From the NCBI GenBank assembly GCA_039105265.1, contig JAPFFF010000002.1:8990001-9054000 (forward strand): 64,000 nucleotides of DNA, written 5' to 3'. Made by a program: the position numbers and the translations under genes. Each line of letters starts with the position of its first letter. Positions within the stretch are counted from its first letter, which is position 1. Below are positions 10,451-21,880 of the stretch, one piece after another. The stretch is from Tritrichomonas musculus (taxonomy: Eukaryota > Parabasalia > Tritrichomonadida > Tritrichomonadidae). The notes below the pieces were generated by a model. The model was not told the origin of the DNA and did no database searches. It saw nothing but the letters and a program-made list of their open reading frames with translations.

Positions 10451-11542
10451 TTAATCTTCAACAATTTTTTGGTTAGGCATATTTGGAGGTACTTTACAAT
10501 CTAAAAATAAAACCGTTGTAAATTCTCCGGCAATACAAAATGAAACATTTTCTGATATATGAGTTTTCGATGGATGATGTGCAGAAGAATGATTATTTTT
10601 CTTTGATAACATAAGTTCGCCACTATAATTCCACCCGCATGAAATAATTTTACCATTATCAGTTTTGAACAATGAATGTGAATAACCAGCGAAAACTTCA
10701 ACAATTTTATACTTCTTTAAGAATTTAATTTCTGTAAACTTTTCAACTTCTTTGATTTTTTTAGGCATTCCAAGATTGCAATAAGTATTTTTTCCAAATC
10801 CATAAACTTTTCCTTTTTTTGATACAATTAGACAATGATGAAATGAACCTGAGACATCAACAAAAGTTTTCTCTGAGAGTTCACCAATTTCATTAAATTG
10901 TAAAATTCATGTTTTAGGATATGTTGACATAAAAGCACGCCCACTCGATCCAATTGCTATAATAAAGTCATTTAAACAAGATATTATAATAACCTCTTCA
11001 CCATCAGGAAGTGATGTTGCCTTAAGTGCTGATTCTGGGTTATCAAAAACTGATTTTGAAATTATTGTAATTCCTCCTTCAGAATCTACAGCCACAGAAA
11101 TCCTTCGACCACCAAAAATGTATTTTGGGATTTGACCATTTAAATTCAGAAAAAGTGGTTCTTTATCTATATAACAATAACATAATTTTTTTTGATCATA
11201 TGAATCTGAAACTAAATAAATAGTATAATATACACCACAAACTGCCGAAATGAATTGATATTGGCTACCGCTCTCTTTTTGAATAAAAACTTCTGTTTCT
11301 TTTTTAAGTATTTTTTTCGGGATCAAGGGGCTTATTCTTCCATCATTATTATCTCCTTGGGCATATGCTTTTCCATCTTTTTTGATCCACACTGAATGAT
11401 TACCAAATGTTGAATATGATAATAATGACGTTACATCAATATTTGAATCTAAAGGAGGACCAATAATAGGCAATTCATATGTATTTTTATCATTTGATAT
11501 TTTTCCAAATTGGAAATATTTGTTAAATCCTGCTACTTTCAT
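10451..11542 (-). pseudogene. RCC1-like repeat protein interrupted by one in-frame TGA
   Basis: The ORF from 11542 encodes 211 residues (MKVAGFNKYFQFGK onwards) and ends at TGA (10907-10909). The same frame then stays open without another stop to 10451, including a protein-like 46-codon link (for example SFHHCLIVSKKGKVYGFG) before MPKKIKEVEKF. Read as one unit of about 363 codons, it lines up along its length with the intact paralogue at 55,387-56,535: GKVYGFGKN against GRVFGFGSN, VSFCIAGEF against VSFCVAGNF, VPPNMPNQ against VPPKMPNK. It is therefore a beta-propeller RCC1-like gene broken by a single nonsense codon. Its C-terminus is also about 20 residues shorter than the paralogue. A truncated functional protein or stop read-through cannot be excluded. 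Confidence 0.82.
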
Positions 11543-12142
11543 ACAAAGCTAATATAAAATCGAATGATACTAGGATGATTTAATAATGGCTTTAGTTATA
11601 ACGTTTCAGAGTAGTCATGCGTATCTTCATCTACCATACATGATTTTCATAGTATTTATCATTCATTTTATTCATTACTCGATATACATGGAAACATTGT
11701 TGAATAAAGGAAGCCAATCATGTATCCTGATATATCAACATTTAGGTCATTATGAATGATTTGTTTTAAACCAGATTAATTAAAAGTCCTGACTATCCAA
11801 GAACTTTTAATCCAGGAGCTTTTAATCTTGCAATTGCATACATCATATCAATTTGATTTGTTGCTCACGCAAGAATAAAATCTGGTGAATACAATTGGAC
11901 TTTACAAAACTCATAATGAATTCAAATTTTTTTTTTTTTTTTTTTAAAAAAATTATTAAAATAATGAATTTTTTATTCTGAGCATAATTCCAATTATTAT
12001 CAATAATGATCAATTAATCACCATATTTGTCCAAATATTTTTCAGACACCTGTATTGTAACGAACTTACTTACGAATTTGTTAACAAATAAATCATTGAA
12101 ATGAATAATTTATTCCATTTTAGAGAAGAATTTTTAAGATTC
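11543..12142. other. Intergenic spacer
   Basis: About 600 bases with a T run near 11927-11945. I looked for inverted ends and coding frames around 11600-11900 and found none I can support. Confidence 0.55.
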
Positions 12143-15100
12143 TTATTCTTGATTTTTTTGATTCATATTCGCAAGATATCTTTTGGCTTCACTCAGATCA
12201 ACTTGTCCTGATTCAGATCCTATCTCAATCGCCTTTTTGTAATATTTAATGACTTCACTCTCATCATATGAACCTTCTCCTCTTTCACGAAGTTTTGTTG
12301 CATACTCAACCATGGATTCCTCGTCTCCACTGTCTGCTGACTTTTTGTAATATATAAGTGACTCCTCTTGATTCGGCTCAACTCCAAAACCCGCTGAAAG
12401 GCATCTCGCATACATTCTCATTCCAAACGAATTTCCAAGATCACCACACATTTTGTAATATCTCGCTGCTCTAACTTTGTCTTGTGGCAGAAGTGTGCTT
12501 CTACAAAGGACGTCCCCATAAAGTCCAAGTAATTTTGCGTCTTTCAAGAAAACTCCTTTCTTCAAATACTTTTCCATATCCGAAAGTTCTTCTGATGTGC
12601 TTTTCTTGTTTGCTATGTTCATAGAATAGAAGAACATTGCATCCGTGTTACCATTTTCTGATGCATATTTTAGATATTTCATTCCTTCTTTGAAATCTGG
12701 TTCAATACCATTCGCTGAATCTCCTTTAATCAGCAAACGACCAAGATTTTTGGCTGATAACATTGATCCTTCTTCAATTCCTCTCAAATAATATTTGATG
12801 GCTTCTTTTGTATCAATTTCTGTACCTTGTCCATCATGATAGCAAGCTCCAACATTATTAATTGCTATGGAGCATCCCATGCTAGCTGCAAGTTTCTTAT
12901 ATTTGAATGATAATTCAAAATCTTTTTCAAAATTTGGAATTCCTTGAGATAAATAATATGCATAAATAGATATTCCAGTTGGATCATTGTGATCAAATGA
13001 ATGTTTGATAAGACGGAGACCTTCTGTGATATCCTTTTCTTGACCTCCAGTTTCATCAATCAATGAGCTGCCATATCTTGCACAACCACTCAGGTTCCCT
13101 CTATCACACGACTTTTTGTAATATTCAACTGCTTTAACTGCATCTTTATGAGTGCATCCAATACCAAATTCAAGGAAATTTCCATAAAGAGACATCGCTT
13201 CACTGTCACCGCGTTTGGCGGCACGTTCAATGTACTCGAATGATTCCTTGAAATTACTTTTTATTTCACAAATTTGGTTCTTCTTATTTTTCATGCAAAG
13301 TTGACCATATACAACCATACCTCTCAAATTGCCCATATCACTCGATTCTTTGCTCAGTTCTTTAGAAAGTTCATAATTTATGTTTCTATCTTTAGTTGAT
13401 GTTTCAATATCAAATGTTTCTCTTGATAAAATATCCTTCGATAAATAAACTTTGATGTTCGAACTCTCATAAATGGAAGATATTTCATTTATCATAAAAC
13501 ATGATTTCGTTTCACAAATGTTTTTTGAATAATATTTAATTGCTTCAACATTCTTATTCTTAATCGATTTTTCAAGATATTCTTTACCAATTGTTTTGTT
13601 CATTGGAAAATTGTTTTTTCCTTCAATCAATGATGTTGCAATATAAAACAATGATGATGGATCACAAAATTCACAATCAATAAATGATTGTCGACATTGT
13701 TCATCAAGTTTTGTAAACAATGATGACTTCTCTTTTGAAATGTAGCTGAAACTCCGTCGTCTTTTGATTGTCCTTTTTTGTGGAGAACTGTCTTCTTCAT
13801 ATTTATTATTCTTTTCTTCTTCATCTAAAATTTTGTTGTAATGACGAATGGCTTCTACATTCCCTTCATTTGACGATAGAATGAAATATTTGATCGACTT
13901 TTCTTTATCATGATCAACATATTTCCCTTCTTCTAGAAAACATCCGTATAAATACATACCTCTTGTACTTCCTTTTTCTGATGAAAGTTTGATATATTTT
14001 ATACCTTCTACTTTTTGCATAATTTCTTCTCGTTTGAGTAATATTTCACCATAATTACACATTGCATCTGCATCGCCTTTTTCAATCGCCAATTGAAAAT
14101 ATTTGAGTCCTTCATCTTTGTTTGCTGCAACTCCATCACCTTTGAAAATAATTTCTGCATATTTATTCATTGAAGATGCATCACCTTTGTCTGCCGCTTT
14201 TTTATAATATTTCGATGCTTCTGCTTTGTCAATTGGAACTCCATCACCGTTAGATAGCATATAACCGCAATTTTTTATTGATAGAATGTGACCTTGTTCT
14301 GATGCTCTTTTGAAATATTTGAATGCTTCTGCTTTATCAACCCCAATTCCATTACCTTGGAATAGTATTGAGCCATAATCACTCATCGCACCAACATGGC
14401 CTTTATCTGCAGCAATTTTGAAGTATTTGATCGATTCATCTTTTTTAGTTTCATCATATTTGAACAATGTGCATGCATAATGATAAATAGCATTTGTACT
14501 ACCACTGTCAATCGCCATCTTAAAGTATCTATTTCCTTCTTCCTTGTTGGCTGTAACACCATTTCCAATATATAAAATAATTGCATAACTACTCATTGCT
14601 TCAATGCATCCATTTTCGGCAGCTGTTTTAAAATATTTCATAATTTCTTCATTGGCCACTGATCCGTTTTCAAAAAATAAAGCAGTAGCTAACTTTTCAG
14701 CTGCTTCATTATTGCCTCGATCTGTTGCCATTTTGAGATATTTGATTCCTTCCTGTTTATTAATGTCAACTAAAATACCTTTGTATAACATACAACCATA
14801 GTACATCATTGCTGTTGTATTACCTCTATTAATTGCCATTTTCAAATATTTTTCTATATCTTCATCAAATATTTCTTTTGTATATATAAAGTCTGCATAA
14901 ATATTCATGGCATCATCATCGCCTCTATCAATGGCCATCTTCAAATATTTCAGTGCTTCTTGTTTATCAACTGGAATTCCATTTTTTCCATAAAATAGCA
15001 TATCAGCACAATTACACATTGCGTCAGTATTTCCTCCATCAATGGCCATTTTATAATATTTTATTGCTTCTTCTTTATTACCTCCAATTTCTTTTCTGGT

Positions 15101-17890
15101 CATTAATTCATTTGCATATCTGACCATTTCTGCTGTGCTTCCTTTTTCAATTGCAAGTTTGAAATATTTGGTCGATTCTTCTTGATCTGATGGATTTTCT
15201 ACATTTTTTGATAAGAAGAAGGCATAATTAAGCATTGCATTTATGTTTCCTCGATCAACTGACATTTTTATATATTTAAAGGCTTCTTCTTTGTTGATTG
15301 GAATCCCTTTGCCATTGTAAAGCATTACAGCATATCGATTCATTGCATCTGAATCTCCTCTCTCAATCGCTTTCTTAAGAATTCTGATAGCTTCTTCTCT
15401 ATCTGTCTCTGCATATTCTTCGTATTGAAGCATCTGAATATAAATTGTTAATGCACCATTGTTTCCTTTCTCAATCGCAAGTTTGTAATATTTGATCGCT
15501 TCCTCTTTATTTACTGGAACTCCTTCTCCATATCGAAGCATTTTGGCATAATTTATCATTGCAGTGCTGTCTCCTTGTTCAATAGCCATCCTATAATACC
15601 TGATCGCTTCTTCTTTGTTAACTGGAACATGATCTCCAACTTGAATCATGAGACCATAATTATTCATCGCACTACTGTTTCCTTTATCAATCGCCATCTT
15701 ATAATATTTGATCGCTTCTTCTTTATTAACTGGAACTCCATTGCCATGGTTAAGCATATAAGCATAATTGCTCATCGCTTCACCATTTCCAAGTTCAATT
15801 CCTCGTCGGAAAAGTTTAAGAGCTTCTTCTTTATCAACTGGAATATCATCACCCAAAAGAACCATATCACCATAACTTGCCATTGCATCTGGGTTACCAC
15901 AATATGCGGCCATTCGAAGATATTTAGCTGCTTCTTTCTTGTTTTTCTCAACTCCTTCCCCTTTCAAAAGCATCATACCATACCGATACATCGATTCAAT
16001 ATGGCCTTCTTCAATTAATTTCTTCAGATATAAAATAGAATCATCTTTAGATTTTGTATCATCTATCATTTCATTTGCATATTTGAACATCGATTCAATA
16101 TGACCAAGTCGAGCTCCTTCTCTCAAATATCGTTTTGATTCATCTTTATTGATTTCAATTCCTTCTCCTTTCTCTAATATCATAGAGTAGTAATAACATG
16201 CTTTATTATATCCAAAGTCTGCCGACTTCTTGATATATTTATTTCCTTCTTTGTTGTTCGAGAGGTCTTCTTTCATTATTCGACCATATCGAAACATCGA
16301 TTTGATATGACCTTTATCAATGGCTCGTTTGAAATATTCCAGACTTTTTTCTTTGTCCACTGGTTGTCCTTTGCCTTTGTATAGCATTTTGCCATATTCA
16401 TACATCGATTCTGCATTTCCTCCTTCAATTGATTTTAAAAAATATTTTATAGACTCTTCATATTTGTTCTTTTTCTTAGAAATTTTACCAAGAATCATTG
16501 AATATTCTGATTCATGTTTTATTAATTTCTTATCTGCTATTTTTTTGGCTTTATCAAAATCTTGTGGAATTATTTTTCCTTTAATAAACATCTCACAATA
16601 ATAAATTATCGATTCAAGAAAATCTTTTTCAATAGATTTTTTAAGGTATTTCAAGCCAATTTGCGTGTTTTGTGGAAAATGTTCTCGTCCTTCAATCAAT
16701 GATATTCCAATATCAAATTGTTTTGATGGATATTCTCCAGCTTCATCAACAAGTTTCTTGCCAATTTCATCAAGCTTTGCATATTCCTTGTATGGATAAG
16801 TTAAAGTTTTATCAATATTCATGATGATATCATTCTTTTCTTTTTCAATTATTTGAACTTTATTGAAGTCTTTGTATAGATCGAAGTAAAAAACATTTTT
16901 TGTTGGATCAAATGAACTTTTGTATTCCCTGATGTAATTGACATATTTCATGAAGTCTGTCTCATTCACTGTTTCTGTAATGAATCCACGATCATTCAAA
17001 AGTCGATCCAATATTTCATCAAATGTTGGACGTTTATCGGCTTCTTGTGACCAACAATCTTGAATCAATTTTACATATGATTTTGGGATATTGATTCCGA
17101 TGTCTGGACGTTCTCCTTTCGTAACTTTCACTGGGAGTAAGTAAAAGTTTACTTTGTCGAATGGTTTTAGATTTGTCATGAGTTCATAAACAATAATGCC
17201 AAATGCATAAACATCACCTTTTTTTGTGTATTCTGCTTTAGACCAAATTTCCGGTGACATATAAATTGGTGTCCCTTTAACTTCAAACATCGATTTCATC
17301 GTCATTGATTGTTCGTTTTTGTGGCACACTTTTGAAAGTCCAAAATCAGCAACTTTTGGAAATAAATATTCATCAAGGAGAACGTTTTCTGGTTTTAGAT
17401 CTCGGTGAATAATGTTGTGTGAGTGTAAATATGACATCGCTGATGCAATACCATACATAATGATCAGTTTGTATGTCATATCTATTTTTAATGAAGAATC
17501 TGAATATCGTATTATATTTAATAGATCTTCCAATGAACCATTTGAAGCATATTCCATAATAATAACAGGCTTCGGTTTCTTTTTGAAATCAAATGGATTG
17601 TAAAATATGAATTTAAGAATAGAAGGATGATTGAATTTTGATAAAATGTTAACTTCACGAGAAATGTCATGAAGTTGACTGACTGAATTGCGTTCAATTT
17701 TGTTGATAGAAATTTTGGCTACAACAATTTTCCCTGTTTTCTTGTCTTTAACTGTGAATACTTTCCCAAATGAGCCTGAACCAATCTTTTTTTGAAGAAT
17801 AAAATCGTCGAGAACATAATTTTGATCTGTCTTCAACTTAATATTCTTATTTGTCGTTTTCTTCTTTGAATTAATGTCTTGACTGCTCAT
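12143..17890 (-). CDS. Protein kinase with a very long Sel1-repeat array
   Basis: A protein of about 1915 residues. The kinase domain (about residues 20-310) is complete: glycine loop IGSGSFGKVF, VAK lysine, catalytic HRDLKPENVLL, DFGLSK, activation segment GTPIYMSPE, and GDVYAFGIIVYELMT. It resembles TKL/tyrosine-kinase-like Ser/Thr kinases. After a linker come roughly 35-40 Sel1/TPR-like units of about 36 residues (for example GNGVPVNKEEAIKYYKMAI), interrupted near the middle by a charged spacer (EEEKNNKYEED, QKRTIKRRRSF). Sel1 solenoids bind partner proteins, so this is likely a scaffolded signalling kinase in the cytosol. I start at MSSQDINSK (17890), not at the longer frame, because the extra N-terminus is poly-Phe read from a 46-base A/T tract. 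Confidence 0.95.
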   Translation of the reverse strand: MSSQDINSKKKTTNKNIKLKTDQNYVLDDFILQKKIGSGSFGKVFTVKDKKTGKIVVAKISINKIERNSVSQLHDISREVNILSKFNHPSILKFIFYNPFDFKKKPKPVIIMEYASNGSLEDLLNIIRYSDSSLKIDMTYKLIIMYGIASAMSYLHSHNIIHRDLKPENVLLDEYLFPKVADFGLSKVCHKNEQSMTMKSMFEVKGTPIYMSPEIWSKAEYTKKGDVYAFGIIVYELMTNLKPFDKVNFYLLPVKVTKGERPDIGINIPKSYVKLIQDCWSQEADKRPTFDEILDRLLNDRGFITETVNETDFMKYVNYIREYKSSFDPTKNVFYFDLYKDFNKVQIIEKEKNDIIMNIDKTLTYPYKEYAKLDEIGKKLVDEAGEYPSKQFDIGISLIEGREHFPQNTQIGLKYLKKSIEKDFLESIIYYCEMFIKGKIIPQDFDKAKKIADKKLIKHESEYSMILGKISKKKNKYEESIKYFLKSIEGGNAESMYEYGKMLYKGKGQPVDKEKSLEYFKRAIDKGHIKSMFRYGRIMKEDLSNNKEGNKYIKKSADFGYNKACYYYSMILEKGEGIEINKDESKRYLREGARLGHIESMFKYANEMIDDTKSKDDSILYLKKLIEEGHIESMYRYGMMLLKGEGVEKNKKEAAKYLRMAAYCGNPDAMASYGDMVLLGDDIPVDKEEALKLFRRGIELGNGEAMSNYAYMLNHGNGVPVNKEEAIKYYKMAIDKGNSSAMNNYGLMIQVGDHVPVNKEEAIRYYRMAIEQGDSTAMINYAKMLRYGEGVPVNKEEAIKYYKLAIEKGNNGALTIYIQMLQYEEYAETDREEAIRILKKAIERGDSDAMNRYAVMLYNGKGIPINKEEAFKYIKMSVDRGNINAMLNYAFFLSKNVENPSDQEESTKYFKLAIEKGSTAEMVRYANELMTRKEIGGNKEEAIKYYKMAIDGGNTDAMCNCADMLFYGKNGIPVDKQEALKYLKMAIDRGDDDAMNIYADFIYTKEIFDEDIEKYLKMAINRGNTTAMMYYGCMLYKGILVDINKQEGIKYLKMATDRGNNEAAEKLATALFFENGSVANEEIMKYFKTAAENGCIEAMSSYAIILYIGNGVTANKEEGNRYFKMAIDSGSTNAIYHYACTLFKYDETKKDESIKYFKIAADKGHVGAMSDYGSILFQGNGIGVDKAEAFKYFKRASEQGHILSIKNCGYMLSNGDGVPIDKAEASKYYKKAADKGDASSMNKYAEIIFKGDGVAANKDEGLKYFQLAIEKGDADAMCNYGEILLKREEIMQKVEGIKYIKLSSEKGSTRGMYLYGCFLEEGKYVDHDKEKSIKYFILSSNEGNVEAIRHYNKILDEEEKNNKYEEDSSPQKRTIKRRRSFSYISKEKSSLFTKLDEQCRQSFIDCEFCDPSSLFYIATSLIEGKNNFPMNKTIGKEYLEKSIKNKNVEAIKYYSKNICETKSCFMINEISSIYESSNIKVYLSKDILSRETFDIETSTKDRNINYELSKELSKESSDMGNLRGMVVYGQLCMKNKKNQICEIKSNFKESFEYIERAAKRGDSEAMSLYGNFLEFGIGCTHKDAVKAVEYYKKSCDRGNLSGCARYGSSLIDETGGQEKDITEGLRLIKHSFDHNDPTGISIYAYYLSQGIPNFEKDFELSFKYKKLAASMGCSIAINNVGACYHDGQGTEIDTKEAIKYYLRGIEEGSMLSAKNLGRLLIKGDSANGIEPDFKEGMKYLKYASENGNTDAMFFYSMNIANKKSTSEELSDMEKYLKKGVFLKDAKLLGLYGDVLCRSTLLPQDKVRAARYYKMCGDLGNSFGMRMYARCLSAGFGVEPNQEESLIYYKKSADSGDEESMVEYATKLRERGEGSYDESEVIKYYKKAIEIGSESGQVDLSEAKRYLANMNQKNQE

Positions 17891-17898
17891 ATTATCTA

Positions 17899-17899
<1 letters not shown>

Positions 17900-17945
<46 letters not shown>
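17900..17945. repeat. 46-base poly-A tract (poly-T on the kinase strand)
   Basis: An uninterrupted A run on the plus strand, 10 bases upstream of the kinase ATG on the minus strand. Such a run is prone to length error and polymorphism. Extending the kinase ORF through it would give a false poly-Phe leader. Confidence 0.9.
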
Positions 17946-17947
<2 letters not shown>

Positions 17948-18206
17948 AAAAATAAAATCTACCAAATATATATTCAAAAATTCAAATATATATTCAAAAA
18001 TTCAAATTTATGAATAAATTCTGAGTATGACACTTTTTTTAATTGAAATTGTCTCCAAAATACTATTCTTTCATGTGTATGGCAACTTCGAAATAACGTA
18101 TTTTTATGTTAATTGTTTTAAAATTATCTCACAATAATATCTATATTTTAATTTATTTTACTTTTTAATTTAATTTTTATACTATTAAATAATATATATT
18201 AATATA

Positions 18207-20557
18207 GGGGATTCAACCGTAAAAAAAGTGACACATTTTTAAAACTTCAATATTTTTTAATAAAAATATTATCATTTTGTAGATAATTTGCTAAATAATC
18301 GAGCATTAATTTTTGGAAAAAAATTGTCTATCATGTCATGAAAGGGAATGGATTTTTTAATTGAATGCTTTTCTTATATTTTTTATTTCACATTTCAAAC
18401 TCAAAAAAAATTTTAATATAGTTGGTGGACATAATTATGTTTTTGGGACATAATCATGTTTGCTCAACTTTTTGAATGGTACACAAAAATAAAACACATT
18501 TTTCTCAATACTTTTTAAAGATAATTTGATAATATTATATACTTTATTAATGTATTTTATGTACATCATTATTTAATTAAATGAGCTATTATATTTGTGA
18601 TTTATATGGAATTTTGCCATTAATGTAAAAAAAAGTCAAAATGCTTATTTTATTCTCAATAATTGAAACTTGGGATTTAATAATAATATCATTAATTCAT
18701 AATCAGTAATGATATAATTTTATCAGATAATTGATATCTAAAAACTTTCATATAAGAAAATTTTGATGCACAAAATAAAGTTAAAAATCATATCACTTTT
18801 TTGTTTTTTTCCAATAAAAAATAAAAACTTTTAAATTTTTATTTAAATATTTGATATAATGCATATAGTATAATGATATTGAAAGAATAAAATTGGCGGT
18901 TCTACTCAAGATCTATTACCTTAATGAAAAAGAGTAACTTCTGAAATAACTTAAAAAGACTTTCAATTTTAGACATTGAGAAATTATTTTCATTATTTTA
19001 ATAGTTCTTCTATACTTACCTAATATTTATTGATTAATTGCTATTTTTAATGCTATTATAATAGAAAAAATAAAAAAGTTAAATTTGTATATTTCTTAGA
19101 AAAACCTGAAATCTTGATGGGCAACAATGATTTTTAGAGGATTAATAATATATTTCATTGTATGTGTTATCAAATAATGTAATTCTGAAATCATATCAAT
19201 TATGCATGAGTGATTTATGAATGATTTTGAATGAAAAAAAGAAAAATGAAATTTTTCCAAGATTGATTCTTTTTCAACCATATTATTGTATTTAATATAT
19301 TATATGCATCATATAGATGATTAATACTGCATCTAATTTGAAATAAAATAAACTCATTTTTCAAAATTAGTAATTTTGTATGAATGATTTTTGTCATATT
19401 TTGAAAACACTTTTTCTTTTTATATAATTATTATTTCAATAAATTTTTTTCTAAAATATAATATATACATTATATTCTAAAATAATAACTATGTTAGAGC
19501 AAATTAAAACAACCTTTTTTTTATTGTAAAAGCATGAAATGTGATATGAAATGAGTTTTTTGAGTAGTGAAATGAAAATGAAACCATTTTTTCTAATTAT
19601 CTATTTTATTTCAATAAATAATAATGATACATTTTAATTATAGATGAAAAGTAAATTATAATTTTTTTCAAATAATAAAAAAATATTCAGAAATTAAAAA
19701 TTCGATATCATATTTATGATCAAATTTAGTTTGATAAAAGTGAATGAAAATCGGGGAATAGAATGTATCCAATATGATATTAATTGTTCTACAATTGTTT
19801 TTTTAAAAGTCCAATTTGAATATATAGAAATGATGTGAAAACATAATTATGTCTCCAAAACAGAATTATGTCCACTAACTATAATAGAGTTTATCCAAAT
19901 TCCAGTTATTTTAAACCAGATTAAAAAAGGCAGATGCATTCATATCATTTTGTTCTAGTATTTTTTTTTTATTTATTTCTACGAATTGACAGTTATTTTT
20001 TTATCTTCAGATATCATATTTCACTTCTAAAAATTATCAATGCCAATGCTTTTATTAATACATTAATATTGTAAAGCCAACTTTTTGGATTATTTTTTTT
20101 AGTTTAAATAATAAAGATTAGAATTAAAATATTTTTACATTAAAAATGATATTATTATCACCATAAAATATCAGTTGTGAATCATGAAAAAATGTGCGAT
20201 ATTTCTTTATAGATTTTTATAATTGATGTTTGATATGATTTGAATCCTTTTCTAAATTCATTAATTTCAAGTATTTTATCATTGAATTATAAGTTTTTGT
20301 TTATGAATTGAATAATTATTCTATTGTATTTAACATGAATTTTCTTTTTTTGGTTCATAAATTATGAATTTTTCATATAACATTTCATGCCAACTTTCTT
20401 TTATTCCCTTTCATGACCCTATAGATATTTTTTTATTATAAGATATATTTTAGAATTAATAAATAATGGAGATATTATTTTAATAATAAAATAAACAAAA
20501 TAATTAATTTTTAATTTTTATTCAATTTTTTGACACTTTACAAACGGTTGAATCCCC
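18207..20557. mobile_element. DNA transposon, non-coding, 2.35 kb including a nested insertion
   Basis: The ends are GGGGATTCAACCGT and its inverse ACGGTTGAATCCCC, flanked by TA on both sides. Similarity continues inward on both arms (AAAGTG/CACTTT, and CATGAAAGGGAAT near 18336 against ATTCCCTTTCATG near 20405), so the inverted arms are about 200 bases long, though diverged. A second element (18,421-19,879) sits inside. No transposase ORF is present in either part; the short minus ORFs near 19,096-19,397 are A/T noise. Confidence 0.8.
18421..19879. mobile_element. Nested DNA transposon inside 18,207-20,557 (1.46 kb)
   Basis: The left end GTTGGTGGACATAATTATGT and the right end inverse GTTAGTGGACATAATTCTGT form about 45-base inverted repeats. 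These include a second GACATAAT copy, and both ends are flanked by TA. The element lies between the two arms of the outer element, so it is the younger insertion. It is non-coding. Removing it leaves an outer element of about 0.9 kb. Confidence 0.8.
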
Positions 20558-21430
20558 TATATATTAATATACAATGGTTTATAAAAAGTAGCAGCGTAAT
20601 AAAAAGTGGTAACACTTTTTTTTTTCAAAAAATTTTTGCAAAATAAAAAATCGATTTTTTTGAAAGACCTACTGAAGATAATTTTAACAAACTATATCAA
20701 TATATTTATCATTTAGTATATAATATATAAAAGCATAATAATATCATATTTCTTGTATAATGATAGAGTTTTTCATTCTAGAATTAAATAAATTAAAAAC
20801 AAATTATCCCATACAATTCAATGCAATACTACAATCTAATTATATAAATATATCCTATATATACTATAGTATTATATTATATAATAATATTGCTTTATGT
20901 TACTTTAATTATGCAAAATAATTCAAAAAACTTTTTTTTTTAAGACCGTTTAAAATATATATATCAAAAAAATCTTAATTATCTGGCCTTCATATTTTTC
21001 AGATTATTAATATCTATCATTTATTAATACATACTTATATGCTGTTTCTAATTTTGAAAATAATATAATGAGCGAACATGTCGTGGGGTTAATTGAATGA
21101 ATTATTTAAATTTTGAAACATTTCAAATACTTTTATATTTTTTGGAAAATTAAAAGAATAAAATATCAAAACAATTTATTCATCAACAAAGTTTCTTTCC
21201 AAGTATTATCAATATATAATTTAAATTAGCAATACCTTAAAGAATCTATAAAAATGTCCATTTTTTGCATATTTCCCACAAATTATTTCAATTTTTATCA
21301 AAGGCCGGATTTTACGTAAATATATACATTAAAATATAGTTTATTGTGATCATATACAAGAAAAACAAACAATCCTTGATTTAAATGCAATAAAAAAGTT
21401 TTTTTTTTTAAGGAAAAAACAACGCGTTGA
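20558..21430. other. Spacer with a one-ended transposon relic
   Basis: At 20,588-20,620 the motif GTAGCAGCG followed by AAAAAGTGGTAACAC resembles the ends of the 61,355-63,079 element (CAGTAGTG, then AAAGTGGTAACGC). No matching inverted end was found downstream before the actin fragment, so only one end may survive. The rest is A/T-rich with nothing recognisable. Confidence 0.35.
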
Positions 21431-21694
21431 TGGTGGCAACATACACTCTATAATGAACTTCGTGTTGATCCTTCAGAACATCCAGTATTATTGACAGAAG
21501 CCCCAATGAATCCTAAAGCTAATCATGAAAAGATGATTCAATTGATGTTTGAAACATTCAATGTTCCTTCTTTCTATGTTGGAATCCAAGAGGTTCTTTC
21601 TCTTTATTCTTCTGGAAGAACGACTAGCATTGTATTTGATGCAGGTGATGGCGTTTGGCATACTGCTCCTGTTGTATTTTATATAATAGCTTAA
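21431..21694 (+). pseudogene. Actin gene fragment
   Basis: The frame after the TGA at 21428-21430 reads an unmistakable stretch of actin: [20 protein letters not shown], then [38 protein letters not shown] and [14 protein letters not shown]. This matches about residues 86-165 of the 375-residue family. Both the N-terminal part and everything after the HT-P motif are missing, and no ATG starts the frame. It is an isolated internal fragment that cannot encode a working actin. Substitutions at conserved sites (NHEKM for NREKM, TTSIV for TTGIV) fit relaxed constraint. Confidence 0.9.
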
Positions 21695-21880
21695 ATTTTA
21701 ATTCATTTGTAGTTTTGTCTTTGTTTTTAAAAGATTTATAAGAACAAAATTTAATATTAATTTCATGAATTCATGACAAATATTTTCATAAAACAGAAAA
21801 TTTAAGAAAAGTGCATTTACTGAATATAATAGTACTAGAAAATTCAGATTTATCTCTCATTGCTAAAAACTTGTTGTCTT

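Noticed and set aside
10907-10909. Reassignment of TGA as a sense codon
   Set aside because: TGA ends or closes other clean frames here (for example P2 and the BspA half at 52,693-52,695), so a changed code is unlikely; a nonsense mutation is simpler.
11560-11880. Possible small element or gene between the RCC1 pseudogene and the kinase
   Set aside because: No inverted ends and no open frame of useful length could be found on either strand.
15575-16018. 147-codon plus-strand ORF within the kinase-Sel1 gene
   Set aside because: It runs antisense to the Sel1 repeats with a biased composition; it is a shadow of the real gene.
17891-17977. Upstream ATG of the kinase ORF with a poly-Phe leader
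   Set aside because: The leader is the translation of a 46-base homopolymer; MSSQDINSK is a far better start.
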